A DNA stretch of 24,299 nt from Heterostelium multicystogenum (taxonomy: Eukaryota > Evosea > Eumycetozoa > Acytosteliales > Acytosteliaceae): the NCBI GenBank assembly GCA_003667245.1, contig RCNN01000362.1, forward strand, positions 1-24,299, written 5' to 3'. The translations under genes and the position numbers were made by a program. This document shows positions 16,180 to 24,299 of this stretch, piece after piece. Within the stretch, counting starts at the first letter, position 1. Every line of letters begins with the position of its first letter. The notes beneath the pieces were generated by a model. The model was not told the origin of the DNA. It made no database searches and saw only the letters and a list, made by a program, of their open reading frames with translations.

Positions 16180-18015
16180 ATGATAGTCGCGAAACCGACA
16201 TGGGCCACCGATATCCACGGCCTATTCAGCGCCCCCTACTGGATCCCCCAAGAGCAACGCGCCGCCGTCGCCGCCTCCTGGGTGGGCTGCATGAACGCCT
16301 ACTTCGTATTCCTCGAAGACCCCGCCTCCGTCAAGACCTGGTCCGAAAACCATCTACCAGCACCTGGCCTCCCGCAGCATGCCGCTGGACCCTCGACCAG
16401 CAGCAGTTCTGGCCCATCGACGCGCTGGAAACCTTCAGGCTGTGGGTCAACCAGGGCTGGCGCCTCACTCCCGCCTCACCGTTCAACGAGGCAGAACGCA
16501 TCCCCCCACCCGACCTGCCTCACCCGGTCAAACGCGTGCGCCAGGACATTCGCGCACTGACACAGGAACAACTGAACCTGTACCGCTCACGCCTCGATGA
16601 CGTAATGCAGGTGGCCAACGCCGACAGCGGCTCCCCGTGGCAGCGTTACGCCTATATCCACACCAACTGGTGCCTGCATTACCAGGAAGCATTTGCCCTG
16701 TGGCACCGGGCCTATCTGCTGTACCTGGAAGCGCTGATCGACTTGCCCCATCCCCTACTGGGACTGGATGGCCGAAGACGGCCAGTGTCGACGGCAGCCC
16801 CCAGGCCGGCTTGCCCCAGGCGTTTCTCGATGAAACCTACGTGCACCCGCACACCGGCGAGGTTCGCCCTAATCCGTTGCGCTACGCCGCTGCCAAGGAC
16901 GGTTGTTCGAAGGTCTGTTGAAAAAGCCAGGGTACCCGGTGTGGACTGCCGCTTCGTGCAACGCAACCCGCTGTTCTACACCCAGGGCGAGACGCAGCGC
17001 GTCGAACGCACCCAGTTGTACGGCATGAGCCGGATTTTCCAGCAACAGGTGGTCGATGCCCTGAAGTTCAACACCTTCAGCCAGCCCCAGGGGCGTGCCA
17101 GGTTATCCCTGGGCGAACATCCCGGTGTTTTGATCCCCCCCAGGAAGATGACCTGTACCCCAACCGCGCGCGCTGAATTTCGACGGGCTCTACGAGCAGC
17201 CCCACGACAACTATCACGGCTGGATCGGCGGCGACATGGCCGACAACGCCTACACCGCGTTCGACCCGGTGTTCAGCTCCTACCACGCCAATATCGACCG
17301 GATGCTGGAGGTCTGGATCCGCGCCCACCCGGCAGCGCAGTACACCACCCAGTGCCTGCTCCAGCCGTTTGCCGGCAGCGAGGCCGACGATGTCACCTTC
17401 ACCAGTGCCGACGCCTGGCGCTACACCACCCTGGGGGACATGGCCCAGGACAGTCGGCATATCGGCTATGACTACGGTGTGCCCGTCGCACCGCCCTTTG
17501 GCACCCGCCGCCCGGCCGCAAAAGCCTGCTGCCAGCAAAGTTCGACGCCGATGCAAGCGCAGGAACAAACCGCAAGCCTGGGCCCGTGGGTGGTGTTCGA
17601 CCATGTGCGCTGCACCCACGACACCTACCTGATCGACGTATTCCTCAACCAGCCCGACGCCACGCCGCAGCAGGTGAGCGCCGACAATCCGCACTATGTC
17701 GGGCGCTTCAGTCGCATCGGCATGGGCCTGGTGGATGACAAGGGCCGCTGCATCACCCATGGCGTGTCACGCGCGCTGAATGCCGCGCGCACTGCTGCCG
17801 CATTGAACCTTCGCCCCACTGACACCACGCAGTTATCCGTGGTGGTGACCCATCTCGATAGTGCCCGGGTGTTGACGCCGCAGGAGTACGCGCCGCTGCC
17901 TGGCTTTATCGCCCAACTGGTGTGGGACGACCCGCGCCAAACCGTCGCCGGCCCTGCTCCCAGTGCCGGTTGCTGCTCCGTTTCCACCACAACAACACCT
18001 GGAGAATCGACATGA
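16180..18015 (+). CDS. Tyrosinase/polyphenol oxidase, type-3 copper protein (frameshifted)
   Basis: About 612 residues; no signal peptide, so probably cytoplasmic. It would oxidise phenols to o-quinones. The copper A site is IHTNWCLHYQEAFALWHRAY (16656 onward), followed by the PYWDW signature (one extra C near 16748 hides it). The copper B site is PHDNYHGWIGGDM, then AFDPVFSSYHANIDRMLEVW. The Cys two residues before the second copper A His fits a Cys-His thioether bridge. A further C-terminal region of about 200 residues (GPWVVFDHVRCTHDTYLIDV, HYVGRFSRIGMGLVDDKGRC) resembles the cap or beta-domain of plant and long bacterial polyphenol oxidases. Frame changes lie near 16350, 16748, 16905, 17100 and 17140. 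AGAGGGA precedes ATG 16180. The stop overlaps the next start (ATGA). Confidence 0.88.
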
Positions 18016-19750
18016 GCACACCCTTCAAACAATTCACCTCTCCCGCCGGGCAAGCTCCCAAGGACTACAACAAGCTGGGCCTGGAAAATCAGTTGCCGCA
18101 GTTTGAAACCGACTGGAACAACGACCTCACCGGCTGGACCCAGTCTGCGATCATCGGCAACCCGTGGTCGGGCCTCAATGACGCGCCGCGCTCGGGCTAT
18201 TACAACCCACTGGTGGAAGGCTACGGCCCCCACCACGCCGCCGGCGATTACCTGGGCGCCCTTCCCCAATCGGCTGTGGACGTTTTTCTACAACAACGGC
18301 ACGGCGGTGATTCCACAGTTGGGTGGCAAGGCCATGTCCATGCAACAGGTGATGGAGCTGACCGACAACGGCCAGATTACGATCAACAACACCCTGTACA
18401 TGCTCTACGACCCGAACAAGCAAGGCACCCTGCTGCAACTGCCCGTCACTCGCTGCCCGAGCATCGACTGGCAAGGCAAGTACAAGGATTTCTCGCCCTC
18501 TGGCCCCCGTGGCTGGCTTGACGAATATTGCGAGTGGTCCATCGTGCGCGATGCCGACGGCAACATGCGCAAGATCACCTTCACTTGCGAAAACCCGGCG
18601 TATTTCCTGGCCATGTGGCGCATCGATCCGACTGCTGTACTGGGGCTGTATTGCGACTACATCGACCCACAGGTGCAACTCGAAGACCTGTACCTGCGCT
18701 ACACCGCCGACTGCCCGACCGGTAAGGCCGGCGACCCGGTCATCGACCCCACCACCGGTCAACCGGCCTACGACACCGTCAACAAATGGAACGCCGGCAC
18801 CGCCTGTGTGCCTGGCCAGTACGGCGGCGCGATGCACCTGACCTCCGGCCCCAACACCCTGAGCGCCGAGGTGTACCTGGCTGCCGCGGCGACCATCCTG
18901 CGGCCATTGAGCAGCAGCCAGAATTCCCCAGGCATTGATCTGCTGCGCGCAATACGGGCAGAACTACCGCAACTCCGATCCGCATATCGGTTTCTCGGCC
19001 AACAGCGTGGCAGTGAACAACCGGCTGTCGCTGACCAACCCCATCGGCCTGTACCTGCAACAACCCACCGACTTCTCGGCGTGGAAAGGCCCCCAGGGCC
19101 AGGACGTCAGCCAGTACTGGAAAATCACCCGTGGCACCGCCAAGTCCGCCGCCAACGGCTCCGACCAGATTCTGCAAGCGGTGTTTGAAGTGCCGGTCAG
19201 CGCCGGGTTCTCGATCAACGACATCACCATCAGCGGCCAGCCGATCGACTACGTGTGGGTGATTGCCCAGCAGTTGCTGGTGGGCCTGAGTGTGACAACC
19301 ACGCCCATCAGCCCGACGCCGGATTCCTGCCCGTGCGTGACGGACCGGGTCAACGGCGTGCAACCCTGGCCGGTACAGCTGCTGCCGCTGGACCTGTTCT
19401 ACGGGCAGTCACCCACCGACCTGCCGGCCTGGCTGGCACCCGGCACCAGCGGGCAGTTTGCCCTGGTGGTGCAAGGCGCCGACCTCAAGACCACCGCCGA
19501 GACGGCGCGGGTGCAATTCTCCAATCCTGGGGTGACGGCGCAGGTCACAAAGTTCCTGCCGGATGCCTCGGCCATCCCCGGGCAAACCAACTCCGGTGGC
19601 ACCCAGGGCTACCTGCTGACCATCACCGTAAGCCCCACTGCCGCACCGGGGCTGGTGACAGTGCGCGCCCTCAACCCGGGCGAAGCCGATAACCCCAGCG
19701 CGGCGGAACACCCATGGGAATCCGGATTGGCGCTGGTGCCTGGCGCCTGA
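18012..19750 (+). CDS. Uncharacterised protein co-transcribed with tyrosinase (frameshifted)
   Basis: About 580 residues; I do not recognise a named family. No signal peptide. The start is fixed by GGAGA and by the ATGA overlap with the tyrosinase stop, so the two products are made together. Conserved-looking stretches: QTPKDY-like N-terminus (SPAGQAPKDYNKLGLENQLP), NTLYMLYDPNKQGTLLQLP, RGWLDEYCEWSIVRDADGNM, ITFTCENPAYFLAMWRIDPT, VLGLYCDYIDPQVQLEDLYL, VNKWNAGTACVPGQYGGAMH, LTSGPNTLSAEVYLAAAATI, DPHIGFSANSVAVNNRLSLT, NPIGLYLQQPTDFSAWKGPQ. The last 150 residues look like an immunoglobulin-type beta domain. Frame changes are near 18268 and 18940. It contains several Cys and many aromatic residues. 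It may be a partner enzyme or the substrate of the tyrosinase. Confidence 0.7.
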
Positions 19751-19765
19751 CTGATACAGCCCATC

Positions 19766-19790
19766 AGCCGCACCCACCCAGGGTGCGGCT
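19766..19790 (+). terminator. Hairpin between the uncharacterised gene and the haem-protein gene
   Basis: A perfect 10-base stem (AGCCGCACCC with GGGTGCGGCT) around a 5-base loop, followed by TTTACCTGCTT. The T tract is short, so it could be a partial terminator that lowers expression of the downstream gene, or a transcript-stabilising hairpin. Confidence 0.55.
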
Positions 19791-19812
19791 TTACCTGCTT
19801 GCAAGGAGCGCG

Positions 19813-21427
19813 ATGATGTCCAGGTTACGCTTGAGTGTTTTATCGCTGCTGACCAGTGTGGTGCTGAGCCTGTTCGCCATGCAGGCCGCCTACGCATCCC
19901 CACTTCCGACGCCGACGCTTGCGTGCAGCAACAGTTGGTGTTCAACCCGAAAAGCGGCGGCTTCCTGCCGATCAACAACTTCAACGCCACCGGCCAGAGC
20001 TTTCATGAATTGCTTTGGCTGGCAGTTGTTCATTGCCCTGAACTGGCCGGTGAATCCCGGTTGGCCAGCCACACCTGCCCTCCGCGGGTGAGCCGGACAT
20101 GAACAGTACCCTGGCGCAATTCGGCGTACCGACTGCCTCCGGGCAGCCGATGAGCGTGGCGCCGGTATGGGCCAGCTACAAGGACGCCAACGATATCTTC
20201 CTGCCCGGCGCGCCCGCGCCCACCGGCTGGGGCGTGCAAACCCTGGTGCCGTCCAATTGCAGCACCCAGGGCAGCCTCAGGGCGATGTCGGTGGGGGCGC
20301 GCAAGTTCATGACCGCCACCTCCGAAAGCGCGATCAACGCGCGGCATGGGTTTCACCTGTCCAGCGGCACCCTGGCCTCGATTCCGGACCCGATCATGGA
20401 AGCCTCCGGCGGCTGGCTGACGGACCAGTCGCAGAACCTGGTGTTTTTTGAACGCAAGGTCGGCAAGGCCGAGTTCGACTACATCGTCAGCAAAGGGCTG
20501 TACGACGCGGCCAACCAGCTGAAAGTCGCGCAGAACCTCGACAACCAGAACCCCGGCGGGCTGTCCTTGCCCATCGGTGAACCCATGCGCTCGCTGCCGC
20601 CCAACCCGGTGCCGCAGGAGCAACTGGGAGCTCTGGAGGTCAAGGCAGCATGGCGAATCCTCACCGGCAAACCCGAGCTCTACGGACGTTACCTGACCAC
20701 GGTCGCCTGGCTCAAAAACCCGGCCACCTTGCAGTGCACCCAGCAGGTGGTGGGCCTGGTGGGCCTGCATATCATCAACAAGACCCAGGCCTCGCCCAAC
20801 TTCATCTGGACCACCTTCGAGCAAGTGGACAACGTGCCGGAACCCGACCAGGTGCCGCCACAACAAACGCCGCCCGACAGCTTTGCCTTCAACAACCCGA
20901 ACTGCGGCACCGGCCCCGAATGCACGCCGAACGTGGCGCGTATCCAGTGCAAGCAGCAGCATCCGGACCGCGACTGCACCGAGCCGTTTCCACGGGACCA
21001 ACCCGTGCAGACCACCCGGGAACATCCGCTGCCCACTGAACTGCAGGCGCTTAACGGCGCGGTGCAGGCCAATTTCGCCCAGCAGAGCCAGGGCAAGTCG
21101 GTGTTCCAGTACTACAAACTGATCAACGTACTCTGGACCCTCACCCCCAACCCGCCCACCCAGCCGGAACCGGGTGTCAGTGCGCAAGTGCCGCTGTCCT
21201 ACGGGCCGTTTATCAGCCAGGGCAACGTACCGGTGGCCAACACCACCCTGGAGACCTACGTCCAGGGCGATAACTGCAATGCCTGTCACCAGTACGCGAC
21301 CATCGCCGGCAGCTCGACCCTGGCCTCGGACTTTTCGTTCCTGTTCAACAGTGCCGATTCGGCCAGCAAGAAAAGCCTGGTCAAGCGCGTAAAAGCCTTC
21401 CAGACCCTCAAGGACGGTTCACCATAA
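19813..21427 (+). CDS. Sec-exported protein with single c-type haem motif (frameshifted near N-terminus)
   Basis: About 538 residues. AAGGAG precedes ATG 19813; the signal peptide MMSRLRLSVLSLLTSVVLSL...MQAAYA is clear. The mature part includes CVQQQLVFNPKSGGFLPINN, SFMNCFGWQLFIALNWPVNP, VWASYKDANDIFLPGAPAPT, LKVAQNLDNQNPGGLSLPIG, LEVKAAWRILTGKPELYGRY, TLQCTQQVVGLVGLHIINKT, NFIWTTFEQVDNVPEPDQVP. A CNACH haem-attachment motif sits near the C-terminus (21275-21289), so it is likely a periplasmic cytochrome-like redox protein. Frame changes are near 19912, 19985 and 20085; the last 440 codons are intact. It may pass electrons to or from the products of the two upstream genes. The family's function is not known to me. 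Confidence 0.75.
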
Positions 21428-21447
21428 ACGCGACTGTTCAGACCACT

Positions 21448-21481
21448 GCTCAAGGTTTCTCGGTGCTGTAAGGCCTTGAGC
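21448..21481 (+). terminator. Possible weak terminator after the haem-protein gene
   Basis: GCTCAAGG (21448-21455) pairs with CCTTGAGC (21474-21481) across an 18-base loop, 20 bases after the stop codon. There is no strong T tract. I see nothing else firm in the 290-base gap from 21428 to 21717. Confidence 0.3.
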
Positions 21482-21717
21482 ATTTGGTCCTTGCGCTAGC
21501 TCCTGCTGGTTAAAAGAGGCGCCCCTTATCAAGTACGCCCGAAATATCCGACAGCCCCCGCATCTACCCGGTAAGACCGCTCTCGAGGGATATCGTGTGA
21601 CCCACCCGCCGGCCACTCATGACTTTTGTAAAGAGTCTTTTCGGATTCAGCGGTTTTTCCGAAGGAACGAGAGGCCGATACTCGACTCCATTGTTCACAT
21701 CACTTCAGGAGTCACTC

Positions 21718-22524
21718 ATGTCCATTCCCGCATTCGGCCTCGGCACGTTCCGCCTGCAAGGCCAGGTCGTCATCGACTCCGTCAGCACCGGCCTGGAGCT
21801 GGGCTATCGCGTCATCGACACCGCACAAAATCTACGAAAACGAAGCCGACGTCGGCCAGGCCATCGCCGACAGCGGCATCCCACGGGACGAGCTGTTCAT
21901 CACCAGCAAGATTCTGGATCGCCAACTTCGCCGAAGGCCAGCTGATTCCCAGCCTCAAGGAAAGCCTGCGCAAACTCCAGACCGACTACCTGGACCTGAC
22001 CCTGATCCACTGGCCATCGCCGGAAGACCAGGTACCGGTCGCCGAGTTCATGGGCAAGTTGCTGGAAGCCAAGCGCCAGGGCCTGACCCGTCAGATCGGT
22101 ATTTCCAACTTCACCGTCGACCTGATGAAGCAGGCAATTGCCGCCGTCGGTGCCCGAGCACATCGCGACCAACCAGGTGGAACTGCACCCGTACCTGCAG
22201 AACCGCACCGTGGCGGAGTTTGCCAAGGCCCATGGCATCCAGATCACTTCCTACATGACCCTGGCCTACCGGCGAAGTGCTGAAGGACCCAGTGATCCAG
22301 CAGATCGCCGACGTCATCAGGCAACCCCGGCGCAAGTGAACCCTGGCGTGGGCCATGCAACTGGGCTACGCGGTGATCCCGTCGTCGACCAAGCGCGCCA
22401 ACCTGGCCAGCAACCTCAAGGCTCTGGACCTGACCCTGAGTGACGCTGACATGGCGCAGATCGCCGCCCTGGAGCGTGCCATCGGCTGACCAGCCCCAAA
22501 GGCATCGCGCCGAACTGGGACTGA
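21718..22524 (+). CDS. dkgB: Aldo/keto reductase, 2,5-diketo-D-gluconate reductase B-like (multiple frameshifts)
   Basis: Cytosolic NADPH-dependent reductase of about 267 residues, close in pattern to E. coli DkgB/YafB. ATG 21718 has AGGAG eight bases upstream. The catalytic tetrad can be placed: Asp in [10 protein letters not shown], Tyr in [12 protein letters not shown], Lys in ELFITSKI, His in [13 protein letters not shown]. Later landmarks: [90 protein letters not shown], and the C-terminal [12 protein letters not shown]. Frame changes lie near 21831, 21913, 22155, 22268, 22315, 22339 and 22475, nearly all fitting one extra base. Its 3' end converges with the receiver-domain gene. Confidence 0.85.
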
Positions 22525-22956
22525 AGCCGCAGGGCTGGCCGGAACAACTCTCGCAGCCACGGCAACACCCGCAACCCGTCGGTGGCTGACGGCGGGTCGA
22601 TGATATCAATGAAGTGTTCAAGGTTGATGCTGTCCGGCGTACCCGGCAGGCGCACCAGCAGGGTTGGTGCGGCGGCCGGCGTGCCCAGTTCGCGGATATC
22701 GTAGACCAGCACATGGCGAATCTGCGGGTGCTGTTCCTGGAAGGCCAGCACCCCGCCGTCGCTGTCTGCCAGCCCGGCGTTGATGATCAGCACATCGAAC
22801 GGCCTGGCCGGAATCGCCGTGAGGATCCGCACTTCTTCGAAGGTCTGCACCGGACGATGCGGTAGTAGCCCAGTTTGGTTGAGCATTTTTTCGATGTACA
22901 GTCGTTTGCAGATGCTGTTCATCGGCGATCAGGAGGGTCAGTGCTTTGTTTGGCAT
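22416..22956 (-). CDS. Receiver-domain response regulator without output domain; Asn at phospho-acceptor site (frameshifted)
   Basis: About 180 residues. ATG 22956 ([17 protein letters not shown]) carries the acidic pocket DE. Then [30 protein letters not shown] and [20 protein letters not shown], where Asn stands at the position of the usual phospho-Asp. The remaining part ([60 protein letters not shown]) has no HTH. Frame changes are near 22860-22915. The stop at 22416 would make a 109-base overlap with the convergent dkgB-like gene, more than usual, so the true end may be earlier. It follows the hybrid kinase on the same strand after 137 bases, suggesting that they form a pair. Confidence 0.65.
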
Positions 22957-23093
22957 GGCGAACACCTGAGCAAGAAGCGCTCGTGAAGGACTGGACGCAC
23001 TATTTTCCAGACATATTCCCGAAGACTAAATAAGGCTTGTTCCACCTTCACGTAGGAGTTGTCCCAAACAGCTCAATACCCCTCCCGCACCGG

Positions 23094-24299
23094 TCAAGTC
23101 TGATTGCAATACCCCGACAGCGCGTGGTGCAGGTGCGCGAGCGCTTCAATCCAATGCCATCGACGGCACTGGCCAATTCGTCGCGGGCCTGACGTTCACA
23201 AACGCTTTCCAATACCTCGCAGCAAACCATCAAGTGCATGGGCCTTGACCATCTTTGCCCCGCCCTTGGTGCGATGGGCCAGGTCATGCAGGCCGGCAAA
23301 GTCTGCCTTGCGTTGCAGGTTCACCAGCTGCCCATGGTCTGCCTCAAGGCTGTCGAGCAAGGGCGCCAGCAGCTCCTTCACCGCGTCGATATCCCGCCGG
23401 TCAGTTTTCTCAAGGTGGCTCAAGTCAAAGCCTGCCGCCAGCTCATCCGTGGTGCCGGGCGCCACCGAAGGTGTGGCCGTGCGCCGCGCCAGGGCCGCAT
23501 GCAATCCTCAAGCCCGGTGGGTTTGAACAGGCAGCCATCCATGCCCGCCCTGCCGGCAGCGCTCGGCTTCCTCGGGCTGGGCGTTGGCGGTAAACCCCAG
23601 CAACAGGCACGGCGCCAGGCCACGCTTCGCTCTCCAGGGTGCGGATATCCCGCGCCAACTCATAACCGTCCTTGAACGGCATATTGCAGTCGGTAATCAC
23701 CCCCGTCAAATGCCCGGACAGCCACAACTCAAGCCCCTCGACGCCCATCTTCGGCGGTGGTGATCCGGTGCCCCAGGAAAGCTCAATTGCCGGCCAGCAG
23801 CAGCCGGTTGGCCGGGTAGTCATCCACCACCCAGAATGTTCAGCGCGTGGGCCGGCGGAGTTTTCACGGCAACCGGTACGGGCGGGCATCAGCGTGGTGT
23901 CGGCGACTGCCAGCTCCAGGGTGACATCCACCCGAGTGCCCTGCCCCAGCAGGCTGCTCAATTGCAATTGTCCCCCCATCATCTCGCAACAGGTTGCGGC
24001 TGATGACCAGGCCCAGGCCCGAACCGCTGCGCGCCGATTGCGCAGTGTTGCTGCCCTGGATAAACGGGTTGAACAGGCGCTTTCTGGTCTTCGACACTGA
24101 TGCCGATGCCGGTGTCTCCACCCAACAGCCTGAGGTTCAAGTAGCCGCTGGCAATCGCCGACGAGCCGGACGCGCCAAGCCGCACCCGGCCGTGAGGGGT
24201 GAACTTGATCGCGTTTGCTCAAAAGGTTCGACACCACTTGCTTGAAGCGCATCGGGTCCACCAGCACGTACCGATCAATCAGCGGGTCGAGCTCCACCT
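23094..24299 (-). CDS. Hybrid sensor histidine kinase, C-terminal part (HATPase-REC-HPt; multiple frameshifts)
   Basis: The gene enters from beyond the right edge, so the sensor and HisKA parts are not seen. Order from the edge: HATPase_c with N box (VDPMRFKQVVSNLLS), G1 (DTGIGISVEDQKA), F box (NPFIQGSNTAQS) and G2 (SGSGLGLVISRNLL); a receiver domain with phospho-Asp in GVITDCNMPFKDGYELARDI and Lys in CLFKPTGLEDC; an HPt domain with its His in GLHDLAHRTKGGAKMVKAHA. It ends HHALSGYCNQT at TGA 23094. Frame changes are numerous, near 23160, 23215, 23500-23620, 23760-23850, 23990, 24080 and 24215. The layout fits EvgS/BvgS-type phosphorelay kinases. The small receiver protein downstream may be its partner. 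Confidence 0.8.

Noticed and set aside
1..24299. CRISPR array, tRNA/rRNA genes or prophage
   Set aside because: No regularly spaced direct repeats, no tRNA-like cloverleaf or rRNA sequence and no phage structural genes were seen; the repeats found are REPIN palindromes and one short tetranucleotide run.

Overview
The window looks like chromosomal DNA of a Pseudomonas of the fluorescens group. Three things point there: high GC with Pseudomonas codon use, two REPIN-type repeats built on the GTGGGAGC(G/T)GGCTTG core, and gene order matching the Pseudomonas aeruginosa PA0691-PA0701 block (recalled, not searched). The sequence carries very many single-base insertions or deletions. Almost every gene except the TonB-like one changes frame one to seven times while the conserved protein continues in the next frame. 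I read these as mostly consensus errors, so each gene is given as one feature over its full span and the apparent breaks are noted.

Left part (1-4130). A partial ABC-transporter substrate-binding protein (minus) diverges from a LysR regulator (plus). The regulator's 3' end overlaps a RidA-family gene (minus). An unrecognised gene (plus) and a PotE-like amino acid/polyamine antiporter (plus) follow. The 3' tail of the antiporter runs into a large palindromic repeat (4106-4923) with a REPIN at its tip.

Centre (4944-15038), all minus strand, 5' to 3' from the right: a Phd-like/transposase-N-terminal protein (phdA-like), a TpsB/FhaC-type two-partner-secretion outer-membrane protein (pdtB-like), an ExbB carrying a periplasmic DUF2341 plus LamG-like region, ExbD, a TonB-like protein, a putative porin, an exported coiled-coil protein, a YbjN-like protein, a membrane-anchored parvulin PPIase and a LysR regulator. 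Spacings from the TpsB gene to the PPIase are 4 to 60 bases or less, so this reads as one envelope operon: a proton-driven TonB-ExbB-ExbD motor linked to a TpsB translocator, with periplasmic helpers. The secreted TpsA partner (pdtA in P. aeruginosa, next to phdA) is absent; a second palindromic repeat (15186-15547) lies upstream instead.

Right part (15552-24299). An Lrp/AsnC regulator (minus) diverges from a three-gene plus-strand set: a long tyrosinase, an uncharacterised protein of about 580 residues, and a Sec-exported protein with one CXXCH haem motif. Then come a dkgB-like aldo/keto reductase (plus), a small receiver-domain protein with Asn at the usual phospho-Asp position (minus), and the C-terminal part of a hybrid sensor kinase (HATPase-REC-HPt, minus) running off the right edge. 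No tRNA, rRNA, CRISPR array or intact insertion sequence was seen.
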